From contig NZ_SODF01000001.1 of NCBI RefSeq assembly GCF_004365875.1, positions 1,612,001-1,676,000 of the forward strand: a DNA stretch of 64,000 bases, in the 5' to 3' direction. The stretch's first letter is position 1. Every line of letters starts with the position of its first letter. The DNA is from Kribbella kalugense. Its GTDB lineage: Bacteria > Actinomycetota > Actinomycetes > Propionibacteriales > Kribbellaceae. The notes under the pieces were generated by a model. The model was given only the letters and a program-made list of their open reading frames with translations, was not told the DNA's origin and ran no database searches. Shown piece after piece: positions 17,924 to 27,607 of this stretch. A program made the translations under genes and the position numbers.

Positions 17924-18369
17924 CGGAGCACCGTCACCAGGAACAGGATCAGGAACTCGGCAACAGCCCCGCCGACCGTGACCGCGATCCCGACCCGCCA
18001 CAGCGATCCGTACTCCGTGCCTCGGAGCTGGAACGCGCGATCCATCGGACGCTGGATCCGGAGCTGGACCAGGAAGCACAACACCGCCACCACCCGGCTG
18101 CTGACCCGTAGACCGGAGGTGAGGTCTGCGTCATCGTCGAGCAGGACGAACAGCGCGACGACCGCGATCAGGCCGACGAGACCGCTCAGCAGGATGAGTC
18201 GGCGCTTGGCCGCGTCCACGCCGAGCCGGCCTGAGTTGAGGAACGCAATGGCCGTCGACGCGATCACGCCACCGAAGAAAGCGACGTACGTCTGCGACAT
18301 CAAGCGCCACGGGCGCACGGACATGTTCACACCCGCGCCGATCGTCGGGCGCAGAAGTTCGTCCGGCAT
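17920..18369 (-). CDS. Small four-helix membrane protein, unknown function
   Basis: 149 residues with about four TM segments (YVAFFGGVIASTAIAFL, LILLSGLVGLIAVVALFVLL, SSRVVAVLCFLVQL, GIAVTVGGAVAEFLILFLV). GAGGAG is placed well before ATG 18369; upstream in-frame codons are not protein-like. First gene of the operon with the TPR and AAA genes. No family recognised. Confidence 0.68.
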   Translation of the reverse strand: MPDELLRPTIGAGVNMSVRPWRLMSQTYVAFFGGVIASTAIAFLNSGRLGVDAAKRRLILLSGLVGLIAVVALFVLLDDDADLTSGLRVSSRVVAVLCFLVQLRIQRPMDRAFQLRGTEYGSLWRVGIAVTVGGAVAEFLILFLVTVLR

Positions 18370-18432
18370 CGGGCTCCTCGGGTGGACAGGCTCCGCAATC
18401 TGTGATGCTCGCGCAGTGTATAGCCTGTGCCG

Positions 18433-18840
18433 ATGAGCGAGAACTGCATCTTCTGCGGGATCGTGGCCGGCACCATCCCCTCCACCCGGGTCGCGGAGAA
18501 CGACCGGGCGATCGCCTTCATGGACATCGCCCCGGCGACCCCCGGGCACCTGCTGGTGATCCCGCGGGAACACTCCACGGATCTCCGCGAGGCCGCTCCC
18601 GAGGACCTCACCGCCGCGACCCTTCTCGCCCAGTCGCTGGTCAGCCGGGTGATCGACCGGCTCGAGGACGCGACCGGCGCCAACCTGCTCAGCTGCATCG
18701 GCGCGGACGCCTGGCAGACCGTGTTCCACACCCACCTGCATGTGATCCCCCGCTACCCGAACGACCCGCTGGTGCTGCCGTGGAAGCCGCACTCGGGCGA
18801 CCTGGACGAGATCCAGGCCGTCCACGCCAAGCTCATCTAG
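18433..18840 (+). CDS. HIT family hydrolase
   Basis: 135-residue histidine-triad protein: CIFCGIVAGTIPSTRV zinc-type Cys pair, PATPGHLLVIPREH, and the active site HTHLHVIPR. Such proteins hydrolyse nucleoside phosphoramidates or AMP adducts. TAGCCT (18421-18426) is 6 nt before ATG, consistent with a leaderless start. Its last 8 nt overlap the convergent pimA. Confidence 0.87.
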   Translation: MSENCIFCGIVAGTIPSTRVAENDRAIAFMDIAPATPGHLLVIPREHSTDLREAAPEDLTAATLLAQSLVSRVIDRLEDATGANLLSCIGADAWQTVFHTHLHVIPRYPNDPLVLPWKPHSGDLDEIQAVHAKLI

Positions 18841-19912
18841 CAACGAGCTCGTACACCGACAGTAGCTCTGGCAGCAGCACCGACCAGTCATACCGCGGTA
18901 CGGCGATGAGGCCCGCTGAGCGAAGCTGGTCACGCTTATCCGGCCGGCTCAGCAACCGCAGGGCGCCGGCGGCCAACTCGGCAACGTTGCCGGGCTCGAA
19001 CAACTCCCCCAGCCGCCCGCCGTCCAGGACCTGACGGAACGCAGGCAGGTCGCTCGCGAGCACCGGCGCACCGGCCGCCATCGCCTCGAGCAGGACGATG
19101 CCGAAGCTCTCCCCACCGAGATGCGGTGCGACGTACACATCGGACCCGGCCAGCATGTCCGCCCGCGCCTCATCGTCGATCGCACCGAGAAACAGAACGT
19201 TCTCGGGGTACTGCGCTTCGGCGGCCTGGCCCGAGCCGGCGACCAGGATCTTCAGCCTCGGGCGCTCAGCCAGGAGGAGCGGTACGGCGTCCAGCAGTAC
19301 GCCGAGCCCCTTGCGTGGCTCGTCCAACCGGCCGAGGAAGCTGATCGTGCCGTCCTCGCCCATCCACTCCGGCCGCGGACTGCCCTTGAACCGGGCGGTG
19401 TAGAGGCCGTTCGGGATCACGACCGCCTCGCCGCCGACGTGCTGGACCATCATCGAGCGGGCGTTCTCGGACACCGCGATCCGCGCGTCGATCTTCTCCA
19501 GGGCCGGCCGGAGCAGGCTGGACGCCACGCTCATCGCCCGGGACCGGACCTGCCAGGTGTGGAAGGTGGCGACGAACGGCCCGTCGGCCGACCAGAGGGC
19601 GATGATCGACGCGCTCGGCGTGGTCGGCTCGTGCACGTGGACCACGTCGAAGTTGCCGTCCGCGAGCCAGCTCTTCACCCGCGCCGCCGTCCGCGGGCCG
19701 AAGGTAACTCGCGCGACCGACCCGTTGTACGGGACCCCGACCGCCCGGCCGGACGAAACGACGTACGGCGGGATCGCATCGTGGTCGTCGACCGGGGCGA
19801 GGACCGAAATCTCGTGGCCGAGCGAGAGCAGCGCCTCGGCGAGGTCGCGGACGTGGTTCTGCACCCCGCCGGGCGTGCCCAGCGAGTACGGGCACACCAC
19901 TCCGATCCTCAC
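18833..19912 (-). CDS. pimA: Phosphatidyl-myo-inositol mannosyltransferase PimA
   Basis: 359-residue GT4 glycosyltransferase that adds the first mannose to phosphatidylinositol on the cytoplasmic membrane face. N-terminal MRIGVVCPYSLGTPGGVQNH matches the PimA nucleotide/inositol-side loop. The GT4 E-x7-E motif is in ESFGIVLLE, and HVHEP is conserved. It follows pgsA and the acyltransferase gene in the same order as mycobacteria, with only a 10-nt gap. First step of PIM, lipomannan and related glycolipids. Confidence 0.9.
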   Translation of the reverse strand: MRIGVVCPYSLGTPGGVQNHVRDLAEALLSLGHEISVLAPVDDHDAIPPYVVSSGRAVGVPYNGSVARVTFGPRTAARVKSWLADGNFDVVHVHEPTTPSASIIALWSADGPFVATFHTWQVRSRAMSVASSLLRPALEKIDARIAVSENARSMMVQHVGGEAVVIPNGLYTARFKGSPRPEWMGEDGTISFLGRLDEPRKGLGVLLDAVPLLLAERPRLKILVAGSGQAAEAQYPENVLFLGAIDDEARADMLAGSDVYVAPHLGGESFGIVLLEAMAAGAPVLASDLPAFRQVLDGGRLGELFEPGNVAELAAGALRLLSRPDKRDQLRSAGLIAVPRYDWSVLLPELLSVYELVAR

Positions 19913-19922
19913 GGGTCAATTC

Positions 19923-20789
19923 TCACTCGTCGAGGAAGATCCTCTGCAGCATGTGCCAGTCCTCGGGGTGAGCGGCGATCCCGGCCGCGAAGGCATCCGC
20001 GCAGTGCTGCGTCATGGTCGCGGCGTCACCGGGCTCGATCGTGTCGTGGAAGGTGATGACCAGGTCGGGGCCGTCGTAGTGGAGCGTCGCCGGGACCAGC
20101 GGGGCGCCGGTCTTCAGGCTCAGGGCGGCCGGGCCGACCGGCATCCGCGACGGGCGGCCGAAGAACGTGACCGGGATGCCGCGTTCGGACAGGTCGCGGT
20201 CGGCGACCAGGCAGACGAAGCCGCCGGCCCGCAGCCGATCCACGAGGACGGCGGTCACGTCGTCGTCACCGCCGGTCAGTGGGAGGACCTCCATGCCGAG
20301 CTTCTTGCGGTAAGCGATGAAACGGTCGAACAACGACTCCGGCTTCAGGCGTTCGGCAACGGTCGAGACCGGCATCCCGGTCAGGCCGGCCCAGGCGCCC
20401 GCGTGGTCGTAGTTCGCCGTGTGCGGCAGCGCGCAGATCACACCCTGCCCGGCCGCGTAGGGGTCGCGGAGAAGCTTCTCGTTGACCGTCCGGACGCTGC
20501 CGACGATCTCCTCGTCCGACCACTCCGGTAGCCGGAACGTCTCCTGCCAGTAGCGCAGGTACGAGCGCATTCCGGCGCGGACCAGCGCGTCCAGCTCGGC
20601 CTCGGTCGCCTCCGGGCGCACCACGGCCAGGTTCCCCCGCAAACGACGTACGCCGCGGCCGTTCTTGCGGACCGTACGGTCAGCGGCCTGCCGGAACAGC
20701 CAGCTGACGGTCCGCTCGGGCAGGCGCCGTACCAGGGTCCAGGCGAGCGCGAAGGCCAGGTCGACGGCCCGTTGCTGGAGACCGTTCAT
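19923..20789 (-). CDS. Phosphatidylinositol mannoside acyltransferase
   Basis: 288-residue LpxL/HtrB-type acyltransferase. The HX4D-like catalytic motif is in PHTANYDHAGAWAGL, with VADRDLSERGIPVTFFGR downstream. It acylates the mannose of PIM using acyl-CoA; the mycobacterial counterpart is PatA (Rv2611c). Start at 20789 is 2 nt after the pgsA stop, so the two are translationally linked. Confidence 0.87.
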   Translation of the reverse strand: MNGLQQRAVDLAFALAWTLVRRLPERTVSWLFRQAADRTVRKNGRGVRRLRGNLAVVRPEATEAELDALVRAGMRSYLRYWQETFRLPEWSDEEIVGSVRTVNEKLLRDPYAAGQGVICALPHTANYDHAGAWAGLTGMPVSTVAERLKPESLFDRFIAYRKKLGMEVLPLTGGDDDVTAVLVDRLRAGGFVCLVADRDLSERGIPVTFFGRPSRMPVGPAALSLKTGAPLVPATLHYDGPDLVITFHDTIEPGDAATMTQHCADAFAAGIAAHPEDWHMLQRIFLDE

Positions 20790-20791
20790 CG

Positions 20792-21454
20792 TCAGTCGTT
20801 CTTCGGCTCCGCCGGCGGCGGGGTGTCCAGGCCCGCGTTGGCCGGGTCTGCCAGGACCTGTTTGCGGACCGAGAGCGAGCGCTGTACGACGGTGATCGTG
20901 CTCGCGGCGGCGACGTACCAGATGACGATCTCGAGCAGGATCGGGAGGTTCAGCACGTCGGAGAAGAACGCGAGGACCAGCGTGAACACCAGTCGGTCCG
21001 CGCGCTCGGCCAGGCCGCCGCTCGCCTTCAGACCGAGGCTCTCCGCCTTGGCCCGCGCGTACGACGTGACCGCGCCCATCACCAGCGCCCACAGCGTGAC
21101 CGCGGCCATCAGGGTGGAGTTGCCGGCGTGCGAGTTGGCGTAGAACATCACCAGGCCGCCGTAGATCGCGCCGTCGCCGATCCGGTCCAGCGTCGAATCG
21201 AGGAACGACCCCCACTTCGACGAGGTCCCCGAGGTCCGGGCCATGTGGCCGTCGAGCATGTCGGAGAACACGAAGCACGTGATGACGACCGTGCCCAGCC
21301 AGAGGTGGCCGCGCGGGAAGAAGATCAGGGCACCGGCGGACACACCGATGGTGCCCACCAGCGTGACCGCGTCGGCGCTCACGCCGAGCTTGAGCAGGAG
21401 GGTGGCGATCGGGGTGATCACCTTGGTCCAGAACTGCCGGAATCTGTTAAGCAT
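20792..21454 (-). CDS. pgsA: Phosphatidylinositol phosphate synthase (CDP-alcohol phosphotransferase)
   Basis: 220-residue membrane enzyme with about six TM helices and the full CDP-OH-P motif D-x2-DGxxAR-x8-G-x3-D-x3-D, seen from DMLDGHMAR through the DSTLDRIGD segment. It transfers phosphatidyl from CDP-diacylglycerol to inositol phosphate. First gene of the pgsA-acyltransferase-pimA operon. A TACGAT box lies 9 nt before the ATG. Confidence 0.88.
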   Translation of the reverse strand: MLNRFRQFWTKVITPIATLLLKLGVSADAVTLVGTIGVSAGALIFFPRGHLWLGTVVITCFVFSDMLDGHMARTSGTSSKWGSFLDSTLDRIGDGAIYGGLVMFYANSHAGNSTLMAAVTLWALVMGAVTSYARAKAESLGLKASGGLAERADRLVFTLVLAFFSDVLNLPILLEIVIWYVAAASTITVVQRSLSVRKQVLADPANAGLDTPPPAEPKND

Positions 21455-21566
21455 GGCGACGCGATCGTAGTCCAGTCAGAGCACGGTCCGGTGACATGCC
21501 ACCCGGTTCCACCTGCGAACGGCCCGGATTCGCGCGATGCTGGACCCAGCGAGGAGGTGGGGTGAC

Positions 21567-22511
21567 ATGCGTCGCAGACTGCTCATGGCCCTCGCCCTGC
21601 TCGCAGTGAGTGGCTGCACGGTTGCCCAGCGGGCCAACGACTCGCCGCCGCCAACGATTCCCCCGACCACCGTCATCCCCACGGTGATCGCTCCCCCACA
21701 GCCCGAAGGTCTGGACGGTACGGCGGGAGCACCCGGCCCGCAGGTCTGTACGGCGGTCACCCGCACGCTGACCACCAAGCTCCGGGTCCCGGTCACCGCG
21801 AAGCCATACGCCTGGAACGACAGCGGTCTGCCGGCCATGGATCTGTGCACCCTGCTGATCGAGGACCGGGTCGTCACGGTGGGCGTGAGTGCGTTGCCGA
21901 GTCAGCCCGACGCTCTCAATCGGCTGATGGACGGCGCCGGGGACCTTGAGCAGCTGCCGGAACTCGGGCCGGACGCACTGATCGCCGAGTCGCGGCTGGT
22001 GTTCCCGGTCGGCGATCGGGCGGTGCGGGTGACGCCGACCGGTGGCATCGATCGCGGCAACGCGACCGGCATCGACCGGGCCAAGGCTGTCGCGATCGCG
22101 CTCGCCGTCCAGGACGCCGTACCGAAGAACCTTCGTGCCGCGCGGCAGTCGGATGCGACGTGTCAGCTGGCGAACTCGGCGGCGGAGCGGTTCGTGCAGC
22201 TGCATGTCCAGCTGCGGCGCGACTACCGGGTGAAGGGTGCGCTGACGTGCATCTGGGGGACGTACGACGCGACGGTGTCGATCGTCGAGGCGTTCGACCA
22301 GGCGACCATCCCGGAGTCGCAGCGGGTGCCGCCGCCTCGGTTCGCGCCGCTCGGCCAGCCCGGGTACTACCTACCCGAGGAGGGTGAGCTGGTCTTCCGG
22401 CAAGGCCGCCGCGTGGTTCGCGTGACTGCGTTGACCAATCCGTCGCGCGAGGTGTCGCTGGAATCGCTCACCAACATCGTCGACCCGATGTTGCCGCTGT
22501 TCCTGCGCTGA
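21567..22511 (+). CDS. Secreted lipoprotein, unknown function
   Basis: 314 residues starting MRRRLLMALALLAVSGC, a clear lipoprotein signal with lipobox LAVSGC. A Pro/Thr-rich linker follows, then a globular domain with scattered Cys. GAGGAGGTGGGG precedes the ATG. No domain recognised. It stands with the next gene between the two halves of a cluster (thrS-HIT, pgsA-pimA) that is contiguous in mycobacteria. Confidence 0.75.
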   Translation: MRRRLLMALALLAVSGCTVAQRANDSPPPTIPPTTVIPTVIAPPQPEGLDGTAGAPGPQVCTAVTRTLTTKLRVPVTAKPYAWNDSGLPAMDLCTLLIEDRVVTVGVSALPSQPDALNRLMDGAGDLEQLPELGPDALIAESRLVFPVGDRAVRVTPTGGIDRGNATGIDRAKAVAIALAVQDAVPKNLRAARQSDATCQLANSAAERFVQLHVQLRRDYRVKGALTCIWGTYDATVSIVEAFDQATIPESQRVPPPRFAPLGQPGYYLPEEGELVFRQGRRVVRVTALTNPSREVSLESLTNIVDPMLPLFLR

Positions 22512-22570
22512 GAACTTTCTGGTCCAGACCAACGTCCTACTTTCCACAATCACCAGTGGGGGTGGGGTTC

Positions 22571-23506
22571 ATGAGCAAGTGGACGAAGTACGGCGGCGTT
22601 CTGTCCGCTCTTGTCGCTGGGGTGCTGGCGACCGGGACGGCAGTAGCACAGCCCAGCAGTCCGACGGTAACGCGCAGCACGCCAAGCGAGTGCCTGCTGA
22701 ATCTCGGCTCGGTGACCGCCGGCGGCGATCACCGGATGCAGACCATCCAGGCCGAAGGCGCGGTGGTCGACGACTGGATCGTTGCCAAGGACATCTATCC
22801 GGACGGGCAGGTTCGGCTGAGCGCGACGGTCCGGTACGGCGCTGCCGAGGTCGGCGGGCTGGCTCACCAGGGTCCGGTCATCATGGGCTCGACGATGTAC
22901 GACAGCAGCTATCTCACCGCGAACGGCCGCGGACCGGTCACGCAGAAGAAGGTCACCCGGGTCGGCCCCGGCTGGCAGGTGTACCGCAGTCTCGACCGGT
23001 CGACGTACGTCACCGCGACCAGGCAGCGGGAGACGGAGTACTCGCTGCACACCGACGGCACCCTCTATCGCCGCAACGTCACGTACAAGGACGGTGTGCC
23101 GAGCCGGCAGATCACCGGGTGGCAGTCCGGGTACAAGGGCGTGAAGGCGATGACGCTGATCAGCCAGACGGCGACGTACGACACGTTCCTGATGACGCTG
23201 ACGTCCGGGAAGCTGTACACGGCGCGGTTGCCGCTCGCCGGCGGGCAGATCATCCCGGGGGTGGTGAAGCAGGTGCGAGGCTCGACCTGGCAAGGATTCG
23301 AGTCACTGGTGGCGGCCTCGTGCTGGGGCGGCGTACTCCTGCTCGGCATCGACAAGGACACCAAGTCCGCCTACCTGTACTCGGTCGGGCACGCCAACGG
23401 CGCGGCCACCCCGATCAAGCTGATCCGCAAGGTGCCGGGCACGTTCGCCGACCCGGTCTACTTCGACTGGCAGCTGTTCAGCGGGGAGCGGCTGGCCGGC
23501 GACTAG
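22571..23506 (+). CDS. Secreted protein, unknown function
   Basis: 311 residues with a Sec signal peptide (MSKWTKYGGVLSALVAGVLA, cut near AVAQP). The mature part is beta-rich with recurring SxxxYxT and YxS patterns, for example LTANGRGPVTQKKVTRVGPG, and may be a propeller. GGGGGTGGGG precedes the ATG at 22571, and TACTTT is a possible -10. The stop overlaps the convergent HIT gene by 4 nt. No family assigned. Confidence 0.72.
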   Translation: MSKWTKYGGVLSALVAGVLATGTAVAQPSSPTVTRSTPSECLLNLGSVTAGGDHRMQTIQAEGAVVDDWIVAKDIYPDGQVRLSATVRYGAAEVGGLAHQGPVIMGSTMYDSSYLTANGRGPVTQKKVTRVGPGWQVYRSLDRSTYVTATRQRETEYSLHTDGTLYRRNVTYKDGVPSRQITGWQSGYKGVKAMTLISQTATYDTFLMTLTSGKLYTARLPLAGGQIIPGVVKQVRGSTWQGFESLVAASCWGGVLLLGIDKDTKSAYLYSVGHANGAATPIKLIRKVPGTFADPVYFDWQLFSGERLAGD

Positions 23507-24075
23507 GGCCAGGACTTCGCGAGCAGCGCCCGGGTGTCGGTGAGGAGCTGGGGCAGGACCTTGGTGTGGGCGATGGCCGGCATGAAGTTGGTGTCGCCGC
23601 CCCAGCGCGGTACGACGTGCTGGTGCAGGTGGGCGGCGATACCGGCGCCGGCGATCTCGCCCTGGTTCATGCCGATGTTGAAGCCGTGCGCACCGGACAC
23701 CGTGCGCACGGCTTGCATCGCCTGCCGGGTCAGCTCGGCGACGTCCCTGACCTCGGCATCGGTCAGCTCGGTGTAGTCGGCGACATGGCGGTACGGCACG
23801 ACCATCAGGTGGCCGGGGTTGTACGGGTACAGGTTCAGGACGGCGTACGCCGCCTCGCCTCGATGCACGATCAGCGCATCGGCGTCCGTCATCCCGGGCA
23901 GCCTGCAGAACGGGCATCCCGAGCCGGCCTCGGAGCTGGTCGGCTTGTTCTCGCCCTCGATGTAGGCCATCCGATGCGGCGTCCACAACCGCATGAACTC
24001 ATCCGGCTCCCCGACCCCGTCCTGCCGCACCAGCTCCTCGGGCTGGTACGGCGAGGCCGGGTGGTCTGACGTCAT
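23503..24075 (-). CDS. HIT domain protein (Ap4A phosphorylase-like)
   Basis: 190 residues: [12 protein letters not shown]ys pair, [15 protein letters not shown] and the HIT centre [17 protein letters not shown]. This last segment is typical of the mycobacterial Rv2613c type, a diadenosine tetraphosphate phosphorylase. ATG overlaps the thrS stop (ATGA). Since aminoacyl-tRNA synthetases make Ap4A, coupling to thrS is functionally sensible (inference). Confidence 0.87.
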   Translation of the reverse strand: MTSDHPASPYQPEELVRQDGVGEPDEFMRLWTPHRMAYIEGENKPTSSEAGSGCPFCRLPGMTDADALIVHRGEAAYAVLNLYPYNPGHLMVVPYRHVADYTELTDAEVRDVAELTRQAMQAVRTVSGAHGFNIGMNQGEIAGAGIAAHLHQHVVPRWGGDTNFMPAIAHTKVLPQLLTDTRALLAKSWP

Positions 24076-26093
24076 ACTTGGACGCGCTTCTTGACGGCCT
24101 CGACGATCTCGGCGACCGCGTCCGCGATCGGTACGCCGTTCTTCTGCTCGCCGTTGCGGTAGCGGAACGACACCGATCCGCCGGCCATGTCCTCGTCACC
24201 GGCGATCAGCATGAACGGCACCTTGGACTTCTGCGCGTTCCGGATCTTCTTCTGCATCCGGTCGTCGGACGAGTCGACCTCGACCCTGATCCCCGCCGCC
24301 TTCAGCTGCGCGGCAACGTCGTACAGGTAGTCGACATGGCCGTCGGTGATCGGGATGCCGATGACCTGGACCGGAGCGAGCCACGGAGGGAAGGCGCCGG
24401 CGTAGTGCTCGGTGAGCACGGCGACGAACCGCTCGATCGAGCCGAACAGGGCCCGGTGGATCATCACCGGCCGCTGCCGCGAACCGTCCGGCGCGGTGTA
24501 CTCCAGCTCGAACCGCTCGGGCAGGTTGAAGTCCAGCTGGATCGTCGACATCTGCCAGGTCCGGCCGATCGCGTCCCTGGCCTGGACCGAGATCTTCGGA
24601 CCGTAGAACGCGGCGCCGCCCGGATCCGGGACCAGGTCGAGACCGGAGCCCTCGGCAACTTCCCGCAGCGTCGCGGTCGCCTCCTCCCAGACCTCGTCCG
24701 ACCCGACGAACTTGTCCGGGTTCTTCGTCGAGAGCTCGAGGTAGAAGTCGTCCAGGCCGTAGTCGGCCAGCAGACCGAGCACGAAGGTGAGCAGGTTGCG
24801 CAGCTCGTCGCGCATCTGCTCACGGGTGCAGTAAATGTGCGCGTCGTCCTGGGTGAACCCGCGGGCCCGAGTCATGCCGTGCACGACGCCCGACTTCTCC
24901 AGCCGATAGACCGTGCCGAACTCGAACAGCCGCAGCGGCAGCTCCCGGTACGACCGGCCGCGGGCGGCGAAGATCAGGTTGTGCATCGGGCAGTTCATCG
25001 GCTTCAGGTAGTAGTCCTGGCCCTGCTTGCGGATCTGCCCGTCCGCGCCACGCTCCTCGTCCAGGTGCATGGGCGGATACATGCCGTCGGCATACCAGTC
25101 CAGGTGGCCCGAGGTCTCGAACAGCTGGCCCTTGGTGATGTGCGGCGAGTAGACGAACTCGTAGTCGTCCTCGACGTGCCGCTGACGCGAATAGTCCTCC
25201 ATCACCTTCCGCAGTACGCCGCCCTTCGGGTGGAACACCGCGAGACCCGAACCGATCTCGTCCGGGAAGCTGAACAGGTCGAGCTCGGTGCCGAGCTTGC
25301 GGTGGTCGCGCTTGGCGGCCTCCTCCAACCTGGTCAGGTAGGCCTTGAGCTCGTCGCGCGATTCCCACGCCGTGCCGTAGATCCGCTGCAGCTGCGGGTT
25401 CTTCTCGCTCCCCCGCCAGTACGCCGCCGCCGTCCGCATCAACTTGAAGTTGCCGAGGTAACCGGTCGCGGGCACGTGCGGCCCGCGGCACAGGTCCTTC
25501 CAGGCAACGCTGTCGTCCCGCCTGACGTTGTCGTAGATCGTCAGCTCACCGCCGCCGACCTCGACCGACGCACCCTCGGCCGCGTCCGCAGCGGAGCCCT
25601 TGATCCCGATCAGCTCGAGCTTGTACGGCTCGGTCGCGAGCTCCTCGCGCGCATCGTCGTCGCTGACCACCCGGCGGCTGAACCGCTGCCGCTCCTTGAT
25701 GATCTGCTGCATCTTCTTCTCGAGCTTGCCCAGATCCTCAGGCGTGAACGGCGTGGCTACGTCGAAGTCGTAGTAGAACCCGTTCTCCACCGGCGGGCCG
25801 ATGCCGAGCTTCGCGTCGGGGAACAGGTCCTGCACCGCCTGCGCGAGGACGTGCGCGGTCGAGTGCCGGATGATCGCGCGGCCGTCGTCGGACGCCGCCT
25901 TGACCGGCTCGATCTCGTCGCCGTCGGCGACCACCCGGGACAGGTCCCGCAGCTCACCGTTGACGCGGGCGGCGATGGCGGAGCGGTCCTGACCGAAGAT
26001 CTCGGCGAACAACTCCCCGATCGTCGTCGTCTCGGTCACACTCCGCTCAGCCTCGCCCTCGACGCCGATCAGATGGACCTTGACTTCCGACAC
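24072..26093 (-). CDS. thrS: Threonyl-tRNA synthetase, full length
   Basis: 673 residues. TGS domain at 1-65, N2 editing domain with [20 protein letters not shown] and [10 protein letters not shown], catalytic domain with MNCPMH, DDAHIYC and [10 protein letters not shown] zinc ligands, then the anticodon-binding domain. It charges tRNA-Thr and clears Ser-tRNA-Thr. GTG at 26093 is preferred because GAGGAG (26104-26099) sits five bases upstream; GTG 26099 would overlap that site. A short leaderless ORF ends just before it. Confidence 0.93.
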   Translation of the reverse strand: MSEVKVHLIGVEGEAERSVTETTTIGELFAEIFGQDRSAIAARVNGELRDLSRVVADGDEIEPVKAASDDGRAIIRHSTAHVLAQAVQDLFPDAKLGIGPPVENGFYYDFDVATPFTPEDLGKLEKKMQQIIKERQRFSRRVVSDDDAREELATEPYKLELIGIKGSAADAAEGASVEVGGGELTIYDNVRRDDSVAWKDLCRGPHVPATGYLGNFKLMRTAAAYWRGSEKNPQLQRIYGTAWESRDELKAYLTRLEEAAKRDHRKLGTELDLFSFPDEIGSGLAVFHPKGGVLRKVMEDYSRQRHVEDDYEFVYSPHITKGQLFETSGHLDWYADGMYPPMHLDEERGADGQIRKQGQDYYLKPMNCPMHNLIFAARGRSYRELPLRLFEFGTVYRLEKSGVVHGMTRARGFTQDDAHIYCTREQMRDELRNLLTFVLGLLADYGLDDFYLELSTKNPDKFVGSDEVWEEATATLREVAEGSGLDLVPDPGGAAFYGPKISVQARDAIGRTWQMSTIQLDFNLPERFELEYTAPDGSRQRPVMIHRALFGSIERFVAVLTEHYAGAFPPWLAPVQVIGIPITDGHVDYLYDVAAQLKAAGIRVEVDSSDDRMQKKIRNAQKSKVPFMLIAGDEDMAGGSVSFRYRNGEQKNGVPIADAVAEIVEAVKKRVQV

Positions 26094-26095
26094 GT

Positions 26096-26134
26096 TCACT
26101 CCTCGAGTCCTGCGGCCGGCCCGATGCCGGTCAC
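26096..26134 (-). CDS. Putative leaderless mini-ORF abutting thrS
   Basis: 12-codon [15 protein letters not shown] with GTG 26134 placed 7 nt after TACCAT (26147-26142). Its last two codons GAG GAG form the thrS ribosome site and its TGA ends 2 nt before GTG 26093. Translation of the ORF would therefore run into the thrS start. Only one Thr codon is present, so a Thr attenuator is not supported; coupling is inferred. Confidence 0.35.
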   Translation of the reverse strand: MTGIGPAAGLEE

Positions 26135-26269
26135 GTCACAGATGGTATCGACTCCTGGCCTTCGCCCTGACGGCGTATCCACAGGCCCGCCGTACCTGAC
26201 GAAAGTCGGGGGTCGAGCAAGCCGTTGGTCCGATGTGCCGGGGGTGCCCGAATTCCTAGATTCAGTTGT

Positions 26270-26923
26270 ATGAGTGACGCGATCCTGCACTTCGCCGGCG
26301 AGCTGATGTCCTCGTGGTGGATCTACCTGGCACTGTGGGGCTTCGCCGCGCTGGACGGGTTCTTCCCGGCGATCCCGAGCGAGACGCTGGTTGTCACGGC
26401 CGGCGTCTTCGCCGCGTCCACCGGCGAGCCCAACCTGTACGCCGTGATCGCGGCCGCTGCCGTCGGCGCGTTCATCGGGGACCACGTCTCCTATGCGCTC
26501 GGCCGGGGCGCCGGTGGTCGACTACTCGACCGAATGAAGCCCGGCACCAAACGACACGCGGCTGTGCTCTGGGCGCGACGGGCGCTGACCGAGCGAGGCG
26601 GACTGGTCCTCGTGGTCGCCAGATACGTCCCCGGTGGTCGCACCGCGGTCACGCTGACGATGGGGTCAGTCCGCTACCCACTGCGGAAGTTCTCCGCGTA
26701 CGCCGGGATCGCTGCGGTCAGCTGGGGTCTGTACTGCACCTTGGTCGGCTTCATCGGCGGCAAGGCCTTCGAGGACAACCCGCTCAAGGGCGTGGTCCTC
26801 GGCATCGGCCTCGCCCTCGCGGTCACGCTCGTCGTCGAACTGGTTCGCCACCGGCTCAAGAAGCGGCGTGAGTCTCAACCTCAGGTCGAGCCTGAGCCCG
26901 AACTGGTGGATGCCACCGAGTGA
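26270..26923 (+). CDS. DedA family membrane protein
   Basis: 217-residue DedA/VTT protein with several TM helices. Landmarks are GFFPAIPSETLVVTAGVFAA, GAFIGDHVSYALGR and ARYVPGGRTAVTLTMGSVRY, with the conserved Arg-Pro-Gly-type motif. Family members act in lipid recycling and membrane homeostasis. TAGATT (26257-26262) lies 7 nt before ATG 26270, so a leaderless start. The charged 3' tail overlaps the convergent oxidoreductase by 68 nt. Confidence 0.85.
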   Translation: MSDAILHFAGELMSSWWIYLALWGFAALDGFFPAIPSETLVVTAGVFAASTGEPNLYAVIAAAAVGAFIGDHVSYALGRGAGGRLLDRMKPGTKRHAAVLWARRALTERGGLVLVVARYVPGGRTAVTLTMGSVRYPLRKFSAYAGIAAVSWGLYCTLVGFIGGKAFEDNPLKGVVLGIGLALAVTLVVELVRHRLKKRRESQPQVEPEPELVDATE

Positions 26924-27539
26924 TCCGGGCCCTGGCCTCGGCCAGGGAGCGCTCTGCCAGCGGCTTGAACTCCGCGAGCCGGTCGACCAGGCCCGTCAGA
27001 GTCAGCTCGGCTCGCACCAGAGTGAGGTCCTGCACTCCGAGGTTACCGAAGTACCTACGCAGGTATGGCTCCTGGTGGTCCCACCCTTCTCGCGGTGCTC
27101 CGGGGCCGTACGCTCCCCCGCTGGCCGTGACCACGACCACCCGCAGATCCCGCAGTACATCGTCGGCGAAGGCGCCTGGGAACGTGATCCTGTCGATCCA
27201 CGCCTTCAGCGAGGCCGGGAGTGCGTAGTTGTAGAGCGGCGCACCGATCAGCAGCACGGACGCCGCTCTGACCTCTTCGATCAACGGCCTCGTCAGAGCC
27301 CACGCCTCGGCCTCGGCCTCGCTCTGGATCAATTGGTCAACGTCTACGAGCGGTACGACGCCCAGCCGCTCGGATCGCCGGCCCAGCTGGCAGTACGCCG
27401 TGTCGATCGGGGGCACCGGATCAGCTGCCAGATCCCGGTAGCGGTAGCCGGGTCCTGCCCACCGGTCAGCGAACTCCCGGGTCAGCTGCCGCGTCACCGA
27501 TTCGGCCGAGCGGTTCGCGCTGCAATCAAGATGAAGCAC
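26856..27539 (-). CDS. FMN-dependent NAD(P)H oxidoreductase (flavodoxin-like, azoreductase type)
   Basis: 227 residues, flavodoxin-like fold: LHLDCSANRSAES N terminus and the FMN/dimer signature GAPLYNYALPASLKAWIDRI, with VVTASGGAYGPG after it. It likely reduces quinones or azo compounds. GTG start at 27539, with GAAGGTGA upstream. Divergent from an ECF41 sigma factor gene with only 68 nt between the starts, so possibly part of that regulon. Confidence 0.82.
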   Translation of the reverse strand: MLHLDCSANRSAESVTRQLTREFADRWAGPGYRYRDLAADPVPPIDTAYCQLGRRSERLGVVPLVDVDQLIQSEAEAEAWALTRPLIEEVRAASVLLIGAPLYNYALPASLKAWIDRITFPGAFADDVLRDLRVVVVTASGGAYGPGAPREGWDHQEPYLRRYFGNLGVQDLTLVRAELTLTGLVDRLAEFKPLAERSLAEARARITRWHPPVRAQARPEVETHAAS

Positions 27540-27543
27540 TCGT

Positions 27544-27570
27544 GGTCACCTTCGTCGTCTCGTGGTCGTC
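27544..27570 (+). promoter_or_regulatory. Putative ECF41-type promoter of the first sigma factor gene
   Basis: GGTCACC-N16-CGTC resembles the ECF41 promoter motif TGTCACA / CGTC, with 5 of 7 matches at -35 and a perfect -10 core. The same layout with a perfect -35 occurs before the second ECF41 gene. Autoregulation is inferred. Confidence 0.45.
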
Positions 27571-27607
27571 AGACTGGGTGACGGCGTGCAGGGCGGAAAG
27601 GTGACCA

